Positions 7,375-17,050 of a stretch of DNA of 63,612 nucleotides are shown in pieces. Numbering within the stretch: the first letter of the stretch is position 1; the number at the start of each line of letters is the position of its first letter. The DNA is from Syntrophaceae bacterium (lineage in GTDB: Bacteria > Desulfobacterota > Syntrophia > Syntrophales > Smithellaceae), in contig JAGPFA010000016.1 of assembly GCA_018056765.1 (NCBI GenBank), forward strand, positions 1 through 63,612, in the 5' to 3' direction. The position numbers were made by a program, and so were the translations under genes. The notes under the pieces are model-generated. The model searched no databases. It was not told the origin of the DNA and saw nothing but the letters and a program-made list of their open reading frames with translations.

Positions 7375-8076
7375 GTGACCGAATCAATCACCGCCAACAT
7401 CGCCGACATCAGGGAGAGGATCACCCGCGCCGCACTGCGGGCGGGCCGCAACCCGGAAAGCATTCGTCTGATGGCGGTTTGCAAGACTGTCGGTGCGGAG
7501 CGCGTCCGTCAGGCACTGGATGCAGGCATCACTTTGTTTGGTGAAAATTACGTTCAGGAAGCGCGGGAGAAAATACCTCTGGTCGGTGAAGCAGCCGAGT
7601 GGCACATGATCGGCCATCTGCAAACCAACAAGGCCAAATATGTCGCCAATCTTTTCGAATGGATTCACTCGGTGGACCGCCACGAGCTGGCGCAGGAACT
7701 CGACAAAAGAGCCGCCCGCACCGGACGGCGACTCAATGTTCTGATGGAAGTCAATGTCAGCGGCGAGGTATCCAAAAACGGCATCGAACCTCAACGTGCC
7801 GCCGGGCTGGCCCGGCAGATATCCGTTCTGCCCAATCTGCACCTGCGCGGTCTGATGACCATGCCGCCCTACTCGGATAATCCGGAGGACTCCCGTCCCT
7901 ATTTCGTGGCCTTGAGAAATTTGCGCGACGAAATCACCCGGGCCGCCATCCCCGGCATATCCATGGATGAGCTTTCCATGGGGATGACGGACGATTTTGA
8001 GGTCGCCATCGAAGAAGGGGCAACCATTGTCCGCGTGGGGCGTGCCATCTTCGGCGAGCGGAGGAAAAAGGCCTGA
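7375..8076 (+). CDS. yggS: YggS/PLPBP family pyridoxal-phosphate homeostasis protein
   Basis: This 233-residue single-domain TIM-barrel PLP carrier is related to the N-terminal domain of alanine racemase. It has no known catalytic turnover and is known in other bacteria to buffer PLP and affect amino-acid pools. The PLP lysine is in LMAVCKTV; other family motifs are FGENYVQEA, WHMIGHLQTNKAKY, LMEVNVSGE, LRGLMTMP, and the phosphate-binding LSMGMTDDFEVAIEEGATIVRVGRAIFG region. GTG start with AGGTGAAA just upstream. It is followed after 28 nt by prmC. Confidence 0.95.
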   Translation: MTESITANIADIRERITRAALRAGRNPESIRLMAVCKTVGAERVRQALDAGITLFGENYVQEAREKIPLVGEAAEWHMIGHLQTNKAKYVANLFEWIHSVDRHELAQELDKRAARTGRRLNVLMEVNVSGEVSKNGIEPQRAAGLARQISVLPNLHLRGLMTMPPYSDNPEDSRPYFVALRNLRDEITRAAIPGISMDELSMGMTDDFEVAIEEGATIVRVGRAIFGERRKKA

Positions 8077-8104
8077 CGATTTTCGGCATGGCCAAAGAAG
8101 CAAC

Positions 8105-8959
8105 ATGACCATCAGGGAGATCATTCAGCACACGGCGCACATGCTGGAGGGCGCGGGGATAGACACGGCGCGTCTGGACGCGGAAGTCCTCCTGGCATTT
8201 TTTTTGAACTGCGACCGCACCGGGTTGATAAAGAACTACGATAGGCAAATAACCGCCGGACGGCTCAGCGATTTTCACCGGCTGGTCAAACGCCGGCTCG
8301 CCTTCGAACCGATAGCTTATATCACAGGCCGCAAGGAGTTTTGGTCGTTTCGGCTGGAGGTTAATCGTGATGTGCTCATTCCGCGACCGGACACGGAAAT
8401 CATTGTGGAAGAGGCGCTTGGCCTGTACCGGAACCTGAGTATGAACCGGCCACGGATCGCGGATATAGGCACGGGAAGCGGGGCCATCGCGCTGGCTCTG
8501 GCCGGGGAAATTCCGGATGCCCTTGTCGTCGCCACGGATATTTCGGCCGCCGCGCTGGAAGTGGCCAAACGGAATGCCGCCGCACTGGGGCTGGAAGCAA
8601 GGATCAGTTTCGTGCTTGGTGATTTGTTCGAAAATGTGTCCGGACTTTTTGATCTGATTGTTTCCAATCCGCCTTATATCGGGTCGGCCGAGTATGCAAC
8701 GCTGGCACCGGGTGTCAAAGATTATGAGCCACATATGGCGCTTTGGGCCGGCCAAACAGGTCTGGAGTTTTATGAAAAATTGATATATCAGGCGCATGAC
8801 CGCCTTAAGGAAAAAGGCTGGCTTTTGCTGGAAATAGGGGCCGGGCAGGACCAGGCAATAGCTTCTCTGATGACGGCACGCGGCGGTTTTTATGATGATC
8901 TTTCGGTGCGAGCCGATTATGCCGGCCACCCACGCGTAATCAAAGGAAGGAGAAAATAA
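8105..8959 (+). CDS. prmC: Release factor glutamine methyltransferase
   Basis: PrmC N5-methylates the Gln of the GGQ motif in release factors RF1 and RF2 using SAM. Of 284 residues, the N-terminal helical substrate-binding domain (1-75) contains DAEVLL, followed by the methyltransferase fold. ADIGTGSGAIALALA is the SAM-binding loop, and VSNPPYIG is the NPPY motif that contacts the glutamine. A longer frame exists upstream, but ATG 8105 (MTIREIIQHTAHMLEGAGI) fits the family N-terminus. prfA is not adjacent here, unlike in many genomes. The gene stops 3 nt before the TTG of murA. Confidence 0.93.
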   Translation: MTIREIIQHTAHMLEGAGIDTARLDAEVLLAFFLNCDRTGLIKNYDRQITAGRLSDFHRLVKRRLAFEPIAYITGRKEFWSFRLEVNRDVLIPRPDTEIIVEEALGLYRNLSMNRPRIADIGTGSGAIALALAGEIPDALVVATDISAAALEVAKRNAAALGLEARISFVLGDLFENVSGLFDLIVSNPPYIGSAEYATLAPGVKDYEPHMALWAGQTGLEFYEKLIYQAHDRLKEKGWLLLEIGAGQDQAIASLMTARGGFYDDLSVRADYAGHPRVIKGRRK

Positions 8960-8962
8960 TCG

Positions 8963-10210
8963 TTGGATAAAATCGTCATTCGCGGCGGCAAGCCGTTATA
9001 TGGGGATGTCTGGGTCAGTGGCGCGAAAAACGCAGCCCTGCCTGTTCTGACGGCAGCGCTGCTGACGGATAAAACCTGCACTTTTTCCAATATCCCGGAT
9101 CTGATGGACATCAAAACCATCTATAAGCTGTTAAGAAATATGGGGCTCACGATCGAGGGCGGCTCCACTGTGGAAATCAGTGCGGAAAAAATTACGGACT
9201 GTGTGGCCCCCTATGATCTGGTGAAAACCATGCGGGCCTCCATTTTGGTTTTGGGGCCTCTGGTGGCGCGCATGGGACGGGCCCGCGTGTCGCTTCCCGG
9301 CGGGTGCGCGATCGGGGCGCGGCCGGTCAATCTGCATATTAAAGCCCTCGAAGATATGGGAGCCACCGTAGAGTTGCACAACGGGTATATCGAGGCGAAA
9401 GCTGACAGGCTCAAAGGTGCGGAAATTTATTTTGATCTGCCTACCGTCACCGGCACGGAAAATATCATGATGGCCGCCTCTCTGGCCAACGGCACCACAG
9501 TGCTGCATAATGCGGCGCGCGAGCCGGAAATCGTCAATCTGGCAGATGTCCTCAGGGGAATGGGCGCCAAAATCAGCGGCGCCGGAACCGACGTCATCAC
9601 CATCACCGGTGTAACGTCGCTGGACGCAGTAAAAGCCGACATCATCCCGGACCGGATCGAGGCAGGCACATTCATGATCGCGGCAGGTATGACGCAGGGA
9701 GAAATCAATCTCATGGGCTGCAATCCGCAACATCTGGAGGCACTGATCAACAAACTGCGGGATACCGGTATGTCCATCACCCCCATTGAGGGAGGACTGA
9801 AGGTCTCAGCCGGCCGCAAAATCCAGAGTGTAGATGTGAAGACCCTCCCCCATCCGGGCTTTCCCACCGACCTGCAGGCCCAGATGATGGCCTACATGTC
9901 TATCGGCAGCGGCCTTTCCGTGATCACGGAAACGGTTTTTGAAAACCGCTTCATGCACGTAAGCGAACTGATGCGCATGGGGGCGGATATTGTAATTCAG
10001 GGAAGTAGCGCCATCGTGCGCGGTGTTCCCACCCTGTATGGAGCGCAAACCATGGCCACCGACCTGCGCGCCTCGGCCAGTCTGATTCTCGCGGGTCTGG
10101 TCGCCCAGGGCAGCACAGAGGTCTCGCGCATTTACCACCTGGACCGCGGGTATGAAAACATTGAAAAGAAATTCTCCGCGCTGGGCGCGGACATAAGAAG
10201 GGTAAAATGA
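8963..10210 (+). CDS. murA: UDP-N-acetylglucosamine 1-carboxyvinyltransferase
   Basis: MurA performs the first committed step of peptidoglycan synthesis: transfer of enolpyruvate from PEP to UDP-GlcNAc. The protein is 415 residues, normal length. It starts [26 protein letters not shown], with KN being the conserved substrate-contacting lysine pair region. The catalytic, fosfomycin-sensitive Cys is present in [18 protein letters not shown] start with a strong AAGGAAGGAG site 12-20 nt upstream. It is tightly spaced with prmC before and hisD after (4 nt). Confidence 0.96.
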   Translation: MDKIVIRGGKPLYGDVWVSGAKNAALPVLTAALLTDKTCTFSNIPDLMDIKTIYKLLRNMGLTIEGGSTVEISAEKITDCVAPYDLVKTMRASILVLGPLVARMGRARVSLPGGCAIGARPVNLHIKALEDMGATVELHNGYIEAKADRLKGAEIYFDLPTVTGTENIMMAASLANGTTVLHNAAREPEIVNLADVLRGMGAKISGAGTDVITITGVTSLDAVKADIIPDRIEAGTFMIAAGMTQGEINLMGCNPQHLEALINKLRDTGMSITPIEGGLKVSAGRKIQSVDVKTLPHPGFPTDLQAQMMAYMSIGSGLSVITETVFENRFMHVSELMRMGADIVIQGSSAIVRGVPTLYGAQTMATDLRASASLILAGLVAQGSTEVSRIYHLDRGYENIEKKFSALGADIRRVK

Positions 10211-10214
10211 CACG

Positions 10215-11513
10215 ATGAGAATTATTCGGGCCGACTCACAGGAATTCCGGGAATTTTTCCGAAGCTTGCGCCAACGAGGCACGGCGTTTACGCCGGAGCT
10301 GCTCGGTACCGTGGCGCAGATCATTCAGGATGTCCGCATCAAGGGTGACGAGGCTCTTTGCGCTTATTCGAATAAATTTGACGGAGGCGAGCTTACCGCC
10401 GACGGCCTCGAGGCGACGGAGGCCGAAAGAAAAGAGGCGGCCTCCACCGTACCGCCGGAGGACAGGGAAGTTTTGGAACTTGCCGCCCTCCGTATCGAGA
10501 AGTACCACCTTCGGCAAAGCGCTGCGGGCTATGAACTGAATGAAGGCGACGGCTCTCAGTTGGGACAAAAACTCATGCCTCTGGAACGCGCCGGTATTTA
10601 CGCCCCGGGAGGCAAGGCTTCTTATCCCTCCACTTTGTTGATGGCGGCCATCCCGGCACGCATCGCGGGTGTGCAGGAAATCATTCTGACCAGTCCGGTA
10701 AAAGACGGCCGTCTCAACCCGCTTATTGCCGCTGCCGCCGAAATAGCCGGCGTGAACCGTGTTTTTAAAGTTGGCGGCGCACAGGCCGTTGCAGCGCTGG
10801 CCTACGGAACAAAAACGGTCCCGCGGGTGGATATCATCGTCGGCCCCGGTAACGCTTATGTCGCGGCAGCGAAAAAACTTGTCTTCGGTCAGGTAGCCAT
10901 TGATATGATCGCCGGCCCCAGTGAAGTGGCGATCATCGCCGATGAAGGGGCCCAACCCTCTTTCGCGGCCGCCGACCTGCTGGCACAGGCCGAGCACGAT
11001 GAAATGGCCGCTGCCGTTTTGCTCACTCCCTCCGAGTCTCTGGCCAGGCGCGTGGCGGACGAGACTAAAAAGCACAGGGCGATCTTGCCCAGGAAAAACA
11101 TCATTGAGGCGTCACTGTCTCAATACGGCGCCATCATTATTACAAAAGACCTTGACCAGGCCGTAGAGCTGGCCAACCTGTTGGCACCGGAGCATCTTGA
11201 ACTGATGGTGGAAAACCCGTCTTTCTGGGTGGAGCGGGTGCGTAACGCCGGCTCCGTATTTTTGGGAAACTTCACCCCCGAGGCGCTGGGCGACTACACG
11301 GCAGGCGCCAACCATATTTTGCCGACGGAAGGAACGGCGCGGTTTTCCTCGCCGCTGGGTGTTTATGATTTTTACAAACGCATGAGTATTTTGTCTTTTT
11401 CGCCGGAAGCCTTCATACGTCTTTCCGGCCCCACCGAGCGCTTCGCCCGCATGGAAGGGCTTTACGCGCACGCCAATTCCATACGCGTGCGCCTGCCTGG
11501 CGGCAACAGTTGA
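10215..11513 (+). CDS. hisD: Histidinol dehydrogenase
   Basis: HisD is a zinc enzyme carrying out the last two steps of histidine synthesis, histidinol to histidine with two NAD+. The protein is 432 residues, normal length. Recognisable motifs are RAGIYAPGGKASYPSTLLM, KVGGAQAVAALAYGT, DIIVGPGNAYVAAAKK, AGPSEVAIIAD, AEHDEMAAAVLLT, LAPEHLELM, FLGNFTPEALGDYTAGANHILPT and YDFYKRMS. It is the only his gene here and sits 4 nt after murA, so it is expressed with cell-envelope genes rather than in a his operon. This murA-hisD linkage is common in deltaproteobacteria, as far as I recall. Confidence 0.96.
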   Translation: MRIIRADSQEFREFFRSLRQRGTAFTPELLGTVAQIIQDVRIKGDEALCAYSNKFDGGELTADGLEATEAERKEAASTVPPEDREVLELAALRIEKYHLRQSAAGYELNEGDGSQLGQKLMPLERAGIYAPGGKASYPSTLLMAAIPARIAGVQEIILTSPVKDGRLNPLIAAAAEIAGVNRVFKVGGAQAVAALAYGTKTVPRVDIIVGPGNAYVAAAKKLVFGQVAIDMIAGPSEVAIIADEGAQPSFAAADLLAQAEHDEMAAAVLLTPSESLARRVADETKKHRAILPRKNIIEASLSQYGAIIITKDLDQAVELANLLAPEHLELMVENPSFWVERVRNAGSVFLGNFTPEALGDYTAGANHILPTEGTARFSSPLGVYDFYKRMSILSFSPEAFIRLSGPTERFARMEGLYAHANSIRVRLPGGNS

Positions 11514-11525
11514 TGATACGGATTT

Positions 11526-12320
11526 TCAGTTTTTCTCCCGGGAGTTGAGGGCCCTGGTATTTGTCTGATGCTTTTCCAGGACATTACGCAGGCTGATATT
11601 TTCGATTCCCACGCTGATGGCCCCCAGCATAATCGTCAGAACGCGTTCGTCATGTTCTGTAAAAATCCCTCCGCCTTCTTTGTTGGCCAGATTCATCACG
11701 GCGACGACCTGCTTGTTCTTATATACGGGAAGGCTGATAAAAGAAGGTGCTCCGTATTTCGGATCGTTGGACTTCATGGTACGGGGATCATCTTCAATAT
11801 TCTGAATGCGCATGCCCTGGCCGCTTTCAATCACGCTTTTGACAAACAAATAGCGTTGCGGCCCCGCTCCCTCCCTGGCAGGGGCAAGCGGCGGTTTGGC
11901 GGAGATCAGGCGCAGTCCGTCGGGCTCGGTCGTGTCCACCAGAAAAATGGAGCCGTTCAGCACACCGACCACTTGCATGGCTTTTTCCAGAATCAGGCTC
12001 AGAAGATCATCGGCAGAAATGTCGTTACGGATGATTTCCGATATTTCCCGAAGCGCGTTGAGCTCCGCGTTACGCCTGAGAGATTCATTTCTGATGTTTT
12101 CGAGTTTGAGCGCGACACCGGCTTGTCTTTTTTTGTAAACCCCAACAATGAAGAGAAGGCAGCACAAAAACAGAGCGTAGCCGGCAACAGGCAGGACCAG
12201 CCCGGGCATACCGGTGCTTCCCGCTGGTTGATAAAACATAAAAGCGATGATGAGCAGGGGAAGGACAGCGACAAAGAAAAGCGACAGATTGAAAATCAGT
12301 CTAAGTGCACTTTTAGTCAT
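11526..12320 (-). CDS. Membrane-anchored GAF-domain protein without output domain
   Basis: This is a 264-residue protein. Two hydrophobic helices (about 8-28 and 40-62) form a membrane hairpin, a short coiled coil (70-95) follows, and then one GAF domain (about 95-245) with YLFVKSVIESGQGMRIQN and the strand FISLPVYKNKQVVAVMNLANK. It ends in a short polar tail. There is no kinase, cyclase or EAL/GGDEF domain, so it would act by interaction with a partner. It is convergent with hisD (13 nt between stops). The ligand is unknown. Confidence 0.8.
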   Translation of the reverse strand: MTKSALRLIFNLSLFFVAVLPLLIIAFMFYQPAGSTGMPGLVLPVAGYALFLCCLLFIVGVYKKRQAGVALKLENIRNESLRRNAELNALREISEIIRNDISADDLLSLILEKAMQVVGVLNGSIFLVDTTEPDGLRLISAKPPLAPAREGAGPQRYLFVKSVIESGQGMRIQNIEDDPRTMKSNDPKYGAPSFISLPVYKNKQVVAVMNLANKEGGGIFTEHDERVLTIMLGAISVGIENISLRNVLEKHQTNTRALNSREKN

Positions 12321-12505
12321 TTAAAAGTCCCTTCAGAAAAGTTTTTGTCAGACGGCATTGTATCACATGACGGGTATTGCCACGGCAACACATATAATCG
12401 TCTTTGGGCAAAAGCGATTCAGAAGGCGCGCCACGGGGCGGGGCTGATGATGAGCGTTTTCGCTGTAAAACCCCGGCTGCTCAAACCTGTTTTACAAAAC
12501 AGGGG

Positions 12506-13216
12506 TCAGACATAAAACCGCCCCGACTCGATGATCGGTTTGTCATCGACGTCGATCGCCTGAATAATCTCCTTGTTCATTTCCGCCTTGATGAGCTCGA
12601 CTACCGGGCGCCTCTTGTTCTGGAGTTTGGCAAATTCCATCACGTCGTTCATGAGCTGATCGATATGACTGGCGCCGGTGATGATTTGATGCTCCAGACA
12701 TTCCTGCGCGGTAATTCTTTTCCCGGTGAGCACCATTTCATCGAGCTTATAACGCGGTATTGCTTTTTTCATCGCGGTCATCATTCCCGGCAGGAAAGGA
12801 ATACCTAAATCGACCTCCGGAAAGCATAAGAAACCGCGGTCCTGACGCATAAAACGAAAATCAAAGTAACAGCACATGATCGCGCCGCCGGCAAAAGCGT
12901 GACCGGTTATCGCGGCAATCGTGATCATGGGATAGAGGGCGATTCTTCGGAAAAGCGCCATCATGGTTTCAATGAATTTTTTTGCGGTCACCTGATCCTT
13001 TTTCTGCAGAATCGGCACCAGCCACTCGAGATCTATCCCGTTGCTGTAGATCTTTTCGTGAGCGCCGCGAACCACAAGAACATTTGCGTCCGTCTGTTTT
13101 TCCACGTGATCCAGCGCGTCCATAAATTTTGCCAGAAAATCAAGATTTAAGCGATTTTCCCCCTCGTCCATCGTGATGATGGCCACTTTGTCTTCCAGTT
13201 TGATTTCAAAAGGCAT
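12506..13216 (-). CDS. Enoyl-CoA hydratase/isomerase (crotonase) family protein
   Basis: This is a 236-residue crotonase-fold protein. The oxyanion-hole motifs are the NGIDLEWL strand and the GHAFAGGAIM loop; a single acidic residue falls at PEVDLGIPF. The overall length and the single catalytic Glu are most like delta3-delta2-enoyl-CoA isomerases, which shift a double bond, rather than two-glutamate hydratases. The C-terminal helix is VELIKAEMNKEIIQAI. It acts in fatty-acid or related acyl-CoA oxidation in the cytoplasm. It is divergently transcribed from an acyl-CoA dehydrogenase 285 nt away, suggesting shared control. Confidence 0.85.
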   Translation of the reverse strand: MPFEIKLEDKVAIITMDEGENRLNLDFLAKFMDALDHVEKQTDANVLVVRGAHEKIYSNGIDLEWLVPILQKKDQVTAKKFIETMMALFRRIALYPMITIAAITGHAFAGGAIMCCYFDFRFMRQDRGFLCFPEVDLGIPFLPGMMTAMKKAIPRYKLDEMVLTGKRITAQECLEHQIITGASHIDQLMNDVMEFAKLQNKRRPVVELIKAEMNKEIIQAIDVDDKPIIESGRFYV

Positions 13217-13500
13217 GGTTATTCTTCTTTCTTCTGTTATTTTTTAACGGCGCGGAGCGCGTTTTATCTGTTTTTCGGGAACGTCTTCGTCCTTTTATCA
13301 CCGACTTAAAATTTTTTCAATGATATTTTGCTCAGCGGCGTTGCGGGCAAACGGCATATTCAATATCGTAGCGACCCACTCCGCGTGGTGGAGCTTTGTC
13401 GGGGAGTAACTTGCTGATCACGTGATAATGTTGTAGTCAGTCAGAGGTTTACCGATAAAAAATGTTTTACTGACTGCAGATGACGAAAGGGAAAACAACG

Positions 13501-14625
13501 ATGAACTTTCAAAAAATCACGGCGGATTTTGCCGCACAACATGTACGCGCTCAGACAGATTTGCAAACGGATCAACTATTTTCCAAAGAAATCCGGAAAA
13601 AAATGGGCGATGCAGGCCTTTTCAGAATCGGTCTTCCGGAAAGCTATGGAGGCAACAATGGAAGTCACCTTGATCTTCTGCAGGCCGGCGAGATTTTCGT
13701 CCGGGACGGCCGGGATCTGGGTCTGGGGGTATCCTGGATCTTTCAGCAAATCATCGCTCGTCATCTTCTGGGAACTTTCGGCATGCCGAAACAATGTGAT
13801 CAGTATTTAAGAGCTGCAGCCTGTGGAAAATGTATGTTGAGTTTTGCCGTTTCCGAACCGGGACGGGGCGCCACTCCAAAAAACCTGACAACAAAAGCAA
13901 CCCGGCAGGGGCGATCATATTTCCTGCAAGGCGAAAAAAGTTATCTGACCAACGGCCCGATAGCCGATATTTTCATTGTCATCGCTGTCACCGACGAATC
14001 ATCGCCGCGAAAAGCGTTTACCGCTTTCCTTGTGCCGCGAAATACGCCTGGCCTCACGGTTTTGCCTCCTATGTCCTTGAATTTTTTAAAATCTTCTCCG
14101 CATGGGGCAATAAACATGAACCAATGCCAACTGAAACAACAAGCCCTTCTGGGCGCAGAGGGAAAAGCCTGGCAAAATATGGTTGTTCCCCTGGGCGAAA
14201 TTGAAGATACGATCATGATGGGACCTGTTCTGGGCGGGATGGCGGCCCAGCTGGATATTCTGAAGAATGCCGTCCAAAATAGCGCAACACCGGCAGACCG
14301 CGGTCTGGAAGGCGAAGCCGGCGCACTTGCCGCGCTTTTCGCGGCAATGAAGGTTATCGCCTATGAGGCTGCCCGAAGGCTGGATAATCTGCCCGCCGGA
14401 TCATTGCCCACAGATGCCGACAAATCTCCCGTTCCTCTCGTAATTGCCTGGGCGCGTCTTGCCACCGAATTTTGCACCGATATCGCCCGTCTTGCACAGC
14501 AGGTAAGGATATCGATACCGGAAGTGTTTTCCCGCCTTCAGACGGATATCACATCGCTGGGAGCGTTGCAAAAAAGACGCCTGCAAGTCCGACAGGAAAA
14601 AACCGGACGCGTGTTTTTTGCATAA
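13501..14625 (+). CDS. Acyl-CoA dehydrogenase-like flavoprotein
   Basis: The start is at ATG 13501, with AAAGGGA 8 nt upstream; a 7-codon longer form from ATG 13480 is less likely. It has 374 residues. The N-terminal helical domain is about 1-110 and the middle beta domain carries the flavin/substrate motif LSFAVSEPGRGATP and the strand GEKSYLTNGPIADIFIVIA. The C-terminal helical domain (about 225-374) is weakly conserved. I do not see the usual R-x2-RD end or a clear catalytic-base segment, so substrate and activity are uncertain. Expected reaction if active: alpha-beta desaturation of an acyl-CoA with FAD, with electrons to ETF. It sits between two crotonase genes. Confidence 0.82.
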   Translation: MNFQKITADFAAQHVRAQTDLQTDQLFSKEIRKKMGDAGLFRIGLPESYGGNNGSHLDLLQAGEIFVRDGRDLGLGVSWIFQQIIARHLLGTFGMPKQCDQYLRAAACGKCMLSFAVSEPGRGATPKNLTTKATRQGRSYFLQGEKSYLTNGPIADIFIVIAVTDESSPRKAFTAFLVPRNTPGLTVLPPMSLNFLKSSPHGAINMNQCQLKQQALLGAEGKAWQNMVVPLGEIEDTIMMGPVLGGMAAQLDILKNAVQNSATPADRGLEGEAGALAALFAAMKVIAYEAARRLDNLPAGSLPTDADKSPVPLVIAWARLATEFCTDIARLAQQVRISIPEVFSRLQTDITSLGALQKRRLQVRQEKTGRVFFA

Positions 14626-15134
14626 TCAAGATTCGCAATATCACGACATTAAGTTAAGCAAATCTGAGCAGAAACATTCCTGAGCGGTTTTTCCTCAGGA
14701 ATATTTCCCCAGCGTCTACAGCCTCGTGAGCGAAGGCGTCATCCGGGAAGTTTCGCCCCATCGTCAATGTTTCCCCGGTCAACAATGCCAAGCCGGCTTG
14801 TTTTATGGTGTCTGCCCGATTACCAGGGGGGGCAAATATCCATGACACAGACTTTTGCCGACGAGCCGGCGGGAAAAAATCCGGTCAAATGCGCTTGTCT
14901 CCTGTCTGACGGCCACTTATTTCTCCGGGGCGGTCATGGACAATGAAGCAACAGGCAGCTTCGCCGTGAGGATAACCATATAAACAGGCATGACCAACAG
15001 CATTGGATTACCGGCGTTGTTCTTTTGCCGGTATCGATGCGGCATCCTTCACCATCAGGGTGCACTTTGTGGTTGACGGCTTTTTTTTACATAACGTCAT
15101 CTTTATCGAATGCGATTATGTAATGAAATGTCTC
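14626..15134. other. Intergenic region, possibly with gene debris
   Basis: This region spans 509 nt. On the minus strand an open frame reaching 14654 encodes a protein-like string (SWIFAPPGNRADTIKQAGLA, continuing to FLLRFA) but has no ribosome site and matches nothing I recognise. It may be the remnant of a lost gene. On the plus strand nothing convincing is seen. Confidence 0.4.
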
Positions 15135-15944
15135 TTACATCCCCTTGAATTTTGGCTTCCTCTTCTCCATAAAAGCATAGATGGCTTCCTTGCAGTCTTC
15201 AGAGGTCAGAAGAAGCATATTTTTATGGACGGCAAGGTGGATGCCGTCTTTAATGGAGGAGAACCTGCCATAGTTCAGGAGTTCTTTTGAATATTGAACC
15301 GCCAGGGGGGCGCTCTCCATGATCTCTTCGGCAAGGGTTTTCGCCGCTTCCAGCATAGAGGCCTGGTCGGGATACACCTCAAGGACAAGCCCCATTCTGG
15401 CGACTTCGGCTGCACTGAAGAATCTGCCCGTATAAGCCATCTGCCGGGTGTACATCTGGCCGATGATAAAGGGAAGACGCTGCAGAGAACCCATGTCGGC
15501 CACAATACCGATTCTTGGTTCGCGCAGCGAAAACTCTGCATCCTGGGTACAAATGCGGAAATCGCAGGCGGATACAATATCCAGCCCCGCTCCGATGCAC
15601 TTGCCATGAACGGCGGCGATCACCGGTTTCCTGCATTCTTCGATCGCGTGACAGCATTCGAAAAGATCTTTCTCTTTCAGGGGAATTTCCAGAAGTCTTT
15701 TGGAAGATTCCGTAATTCCTCTGGTTCCGAAACCCATCAAATCCAATCCCGCCGTGAAAATTCGGGCATTACTCTTGAGGATCACGACCCATACATCATC
15801 TTCATTGTCCAAACTGTGAAAAACATCAGCGATATCCTTTGCCAGCTCGAAGTTAAGGGCATTTAAATTGTCCACCCTGTTGAGCGCCACGGTTGCTACA
15901 TGGTTGTTCACGGTTACTTCCAGTGTTTTATAATTTTCTTCCAT
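15135..15944 (-). CDS. Crotonase-family enzyme, dienoyl-CoA isomerase-like
   Basis: This is a 269-residue crotonase-fold protein. FTAGLDLMGF and HGKCIGAGLDIVSACDFRI give the oxyanion hole, and EPRIGIVADMGSLQRLP gives two acidic residues. In mitochondrial delta3,5-delta2,4-dienoyl-CoA isomerase the same region reads E-x-D-x-G-x2-AD-x-G-x-LQRLP, with the Glu and Asp catalytic, so this subfamily is the best guess. A classical hydratase would have a second Glu in the CIGAG loop region, which is not obvious. It acts on unsaturated acyl-CoA in beta-oxidation. The C-terminal tail KRKPKFKGM is the usual crotonase KR-x-PxF end. Confidence 0.87.
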   Translation of the reverse strand: MEENYKTLEVTVNNHVATVALNRVDNLNALNFELAKDIADVFHSLDNEDDVWVVILKSNARIFTAGLDLMGFGTRGITESSKRLLEIPLKEKDLFECCHAIEECRKPVIAAVHGKCIGAGLDIVSACDFRICTQDAEFSLREPRIGIVADMGSLQRLPFIIGQMYTRQMAYTGRFFSAAEVARMGLVLEVYPDQASMLEAAKTLAEEIMESAPLAVQYSKELLNYGRFSSIKDGIHLAVHKNMLLLTSEDCKEAIYAFMEKRKPKFKGM

Positions 15945-16346
15945 ACCCAGGCCACCTTTCTACACAATATTTTTTTCAATCACGTCGCGAGCATCAATGA
16001 CCGCGACCTTCCTTATCAGTATTTTACGATCATCATATTCGTCATGGCAAGTCGCCTGGCTGCTTCTCCGCTCAGGGTCCCTGGCGGTTTCCTGCTGACG
16101 AGAGGAATGTTTGCTTCAAAAACCGTCCTCTCATGCCTCTTTCAGGTATGTAATTTTACCACCACACCAGAAATAACTTTCATTGGCATCGCGTAAGTTA
16201 GTTATCATATTCTGACTCAGATGAAAAGCGAGCAGGCCACGATGCGGCCGGAGGCGGGAACAGTCGTCTTGCGGGCATAAAAAGGCCTGCTTCCGGCCGG
16301 TTCGTTGAATCGGTTACCTTCGCATCACATAAACAGGCTCAAAAAA
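15945..16346. other. Intergenic region with inverted repeats
   Basis: This region spans 402 nt and has no credible gene. Around 16228-16305 there are nested inverted repeats (AGCAGGCC with GGCCTGCT, and GGCCGGA with TCCGGCC) that could form a large hairpin downstream of the minus-strand gene at 16347-16793. Read on the minus strand, the arm GGAAGCAGGCC is followed by TTTTT, which looks terminator-like. Confidence 0.45.
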
Positions 16347-16793
16347 TCAGAGGTAGTCGCCGCGGTTAAATTTGATTGTTTCTACGGTGGACGTCACCAG
16401 CATACGGTTGAGCAGGTCTTTTTCTTCGCCTTCGGGAAGCGCCTCCCATACCCTATAGAGCTCCTGCGATTGCTGCTCCATCCGGCTGACAACTAAGGCC
16501 GTTTCCTTAAGACTCACCAGCGGATCGCCCATTTGCCTCTGATACGTTTCGAGCAACACAAGAAAACTATCCATACTGGCAAGTATTTGTTTCGTTTCCA
16601 GCTCCGGCGATGTGTCAAAACGGATACGGTCAATGTTATTCATGGGGGGAACACGAGCCGGGACGGCACCCTCAGCCGGTTTATTGCTCATCTTTTCATC
16701 GAGAATTTCCTGAAATCCCCCCGGAGCGGTTTTGTTCTGATTTTTGAGCCCCTCCGGTTTCAGAGAAGATATTTCACCGGCCGTTATTTTCAT
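16347..16793 (-). CDS. Hypothetical protein, helical, unknown function
   Basis: The start is at ATG 16793, with GGAGGGAG about 6 nt upstream, giving 148 residues. Residues 1-70 are polar and probably unstructured. Residues 75-148 are helical (TKQILASMDSFLVLLETYQRQM, then LYRVWEALPEGEEKDLLNRM). The C-terminus ETIKFNRGDYL is distinctive. There is no signal peptide, cysteines or membrane segments. The layout, a disordered start and a helical hairpin, resembles small secretion or flagellar accessory proteins, but no flagellar genes are near and I do not assign one. It stands alone. Confidence 0.7.
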   Translation of the reverse strand: MKITAGEISSLKPEGLKNQNKTAPGGFQEILDEKMSNKPAEGAVPARVPPMNNIDRIRFDTSPELETKQILASMDSFLVLLETYQRQMGDPLVSLKETALVVSRMEQQSQELYRVWEALPEGEEKDLLNRMLVTSTVETIKFNRGDYL

Positions 16794-17050
16794 CTCTACT
16801 CCCTCCTTACTTGTGAACAAATCGCCCAATAGGTGTATCGTCATAAAACATCATATCATTAAGAAAAAAAAATGTCTGCCCAATCCCCACCCTCCCCCGA
16901 TTGCAGCAGGCAAAATTTTTTATCAACGGAAGGCCTGATTTTATTGATTAATCGTTCTATGGGGAAATCTTGTGCGGGCAACCGCCCCGAGGGATAACCG
17001 GGCACCATTTAGGGTGGTTGCTTAGTCTGGCCGTATCGTGTAAGCTACCC

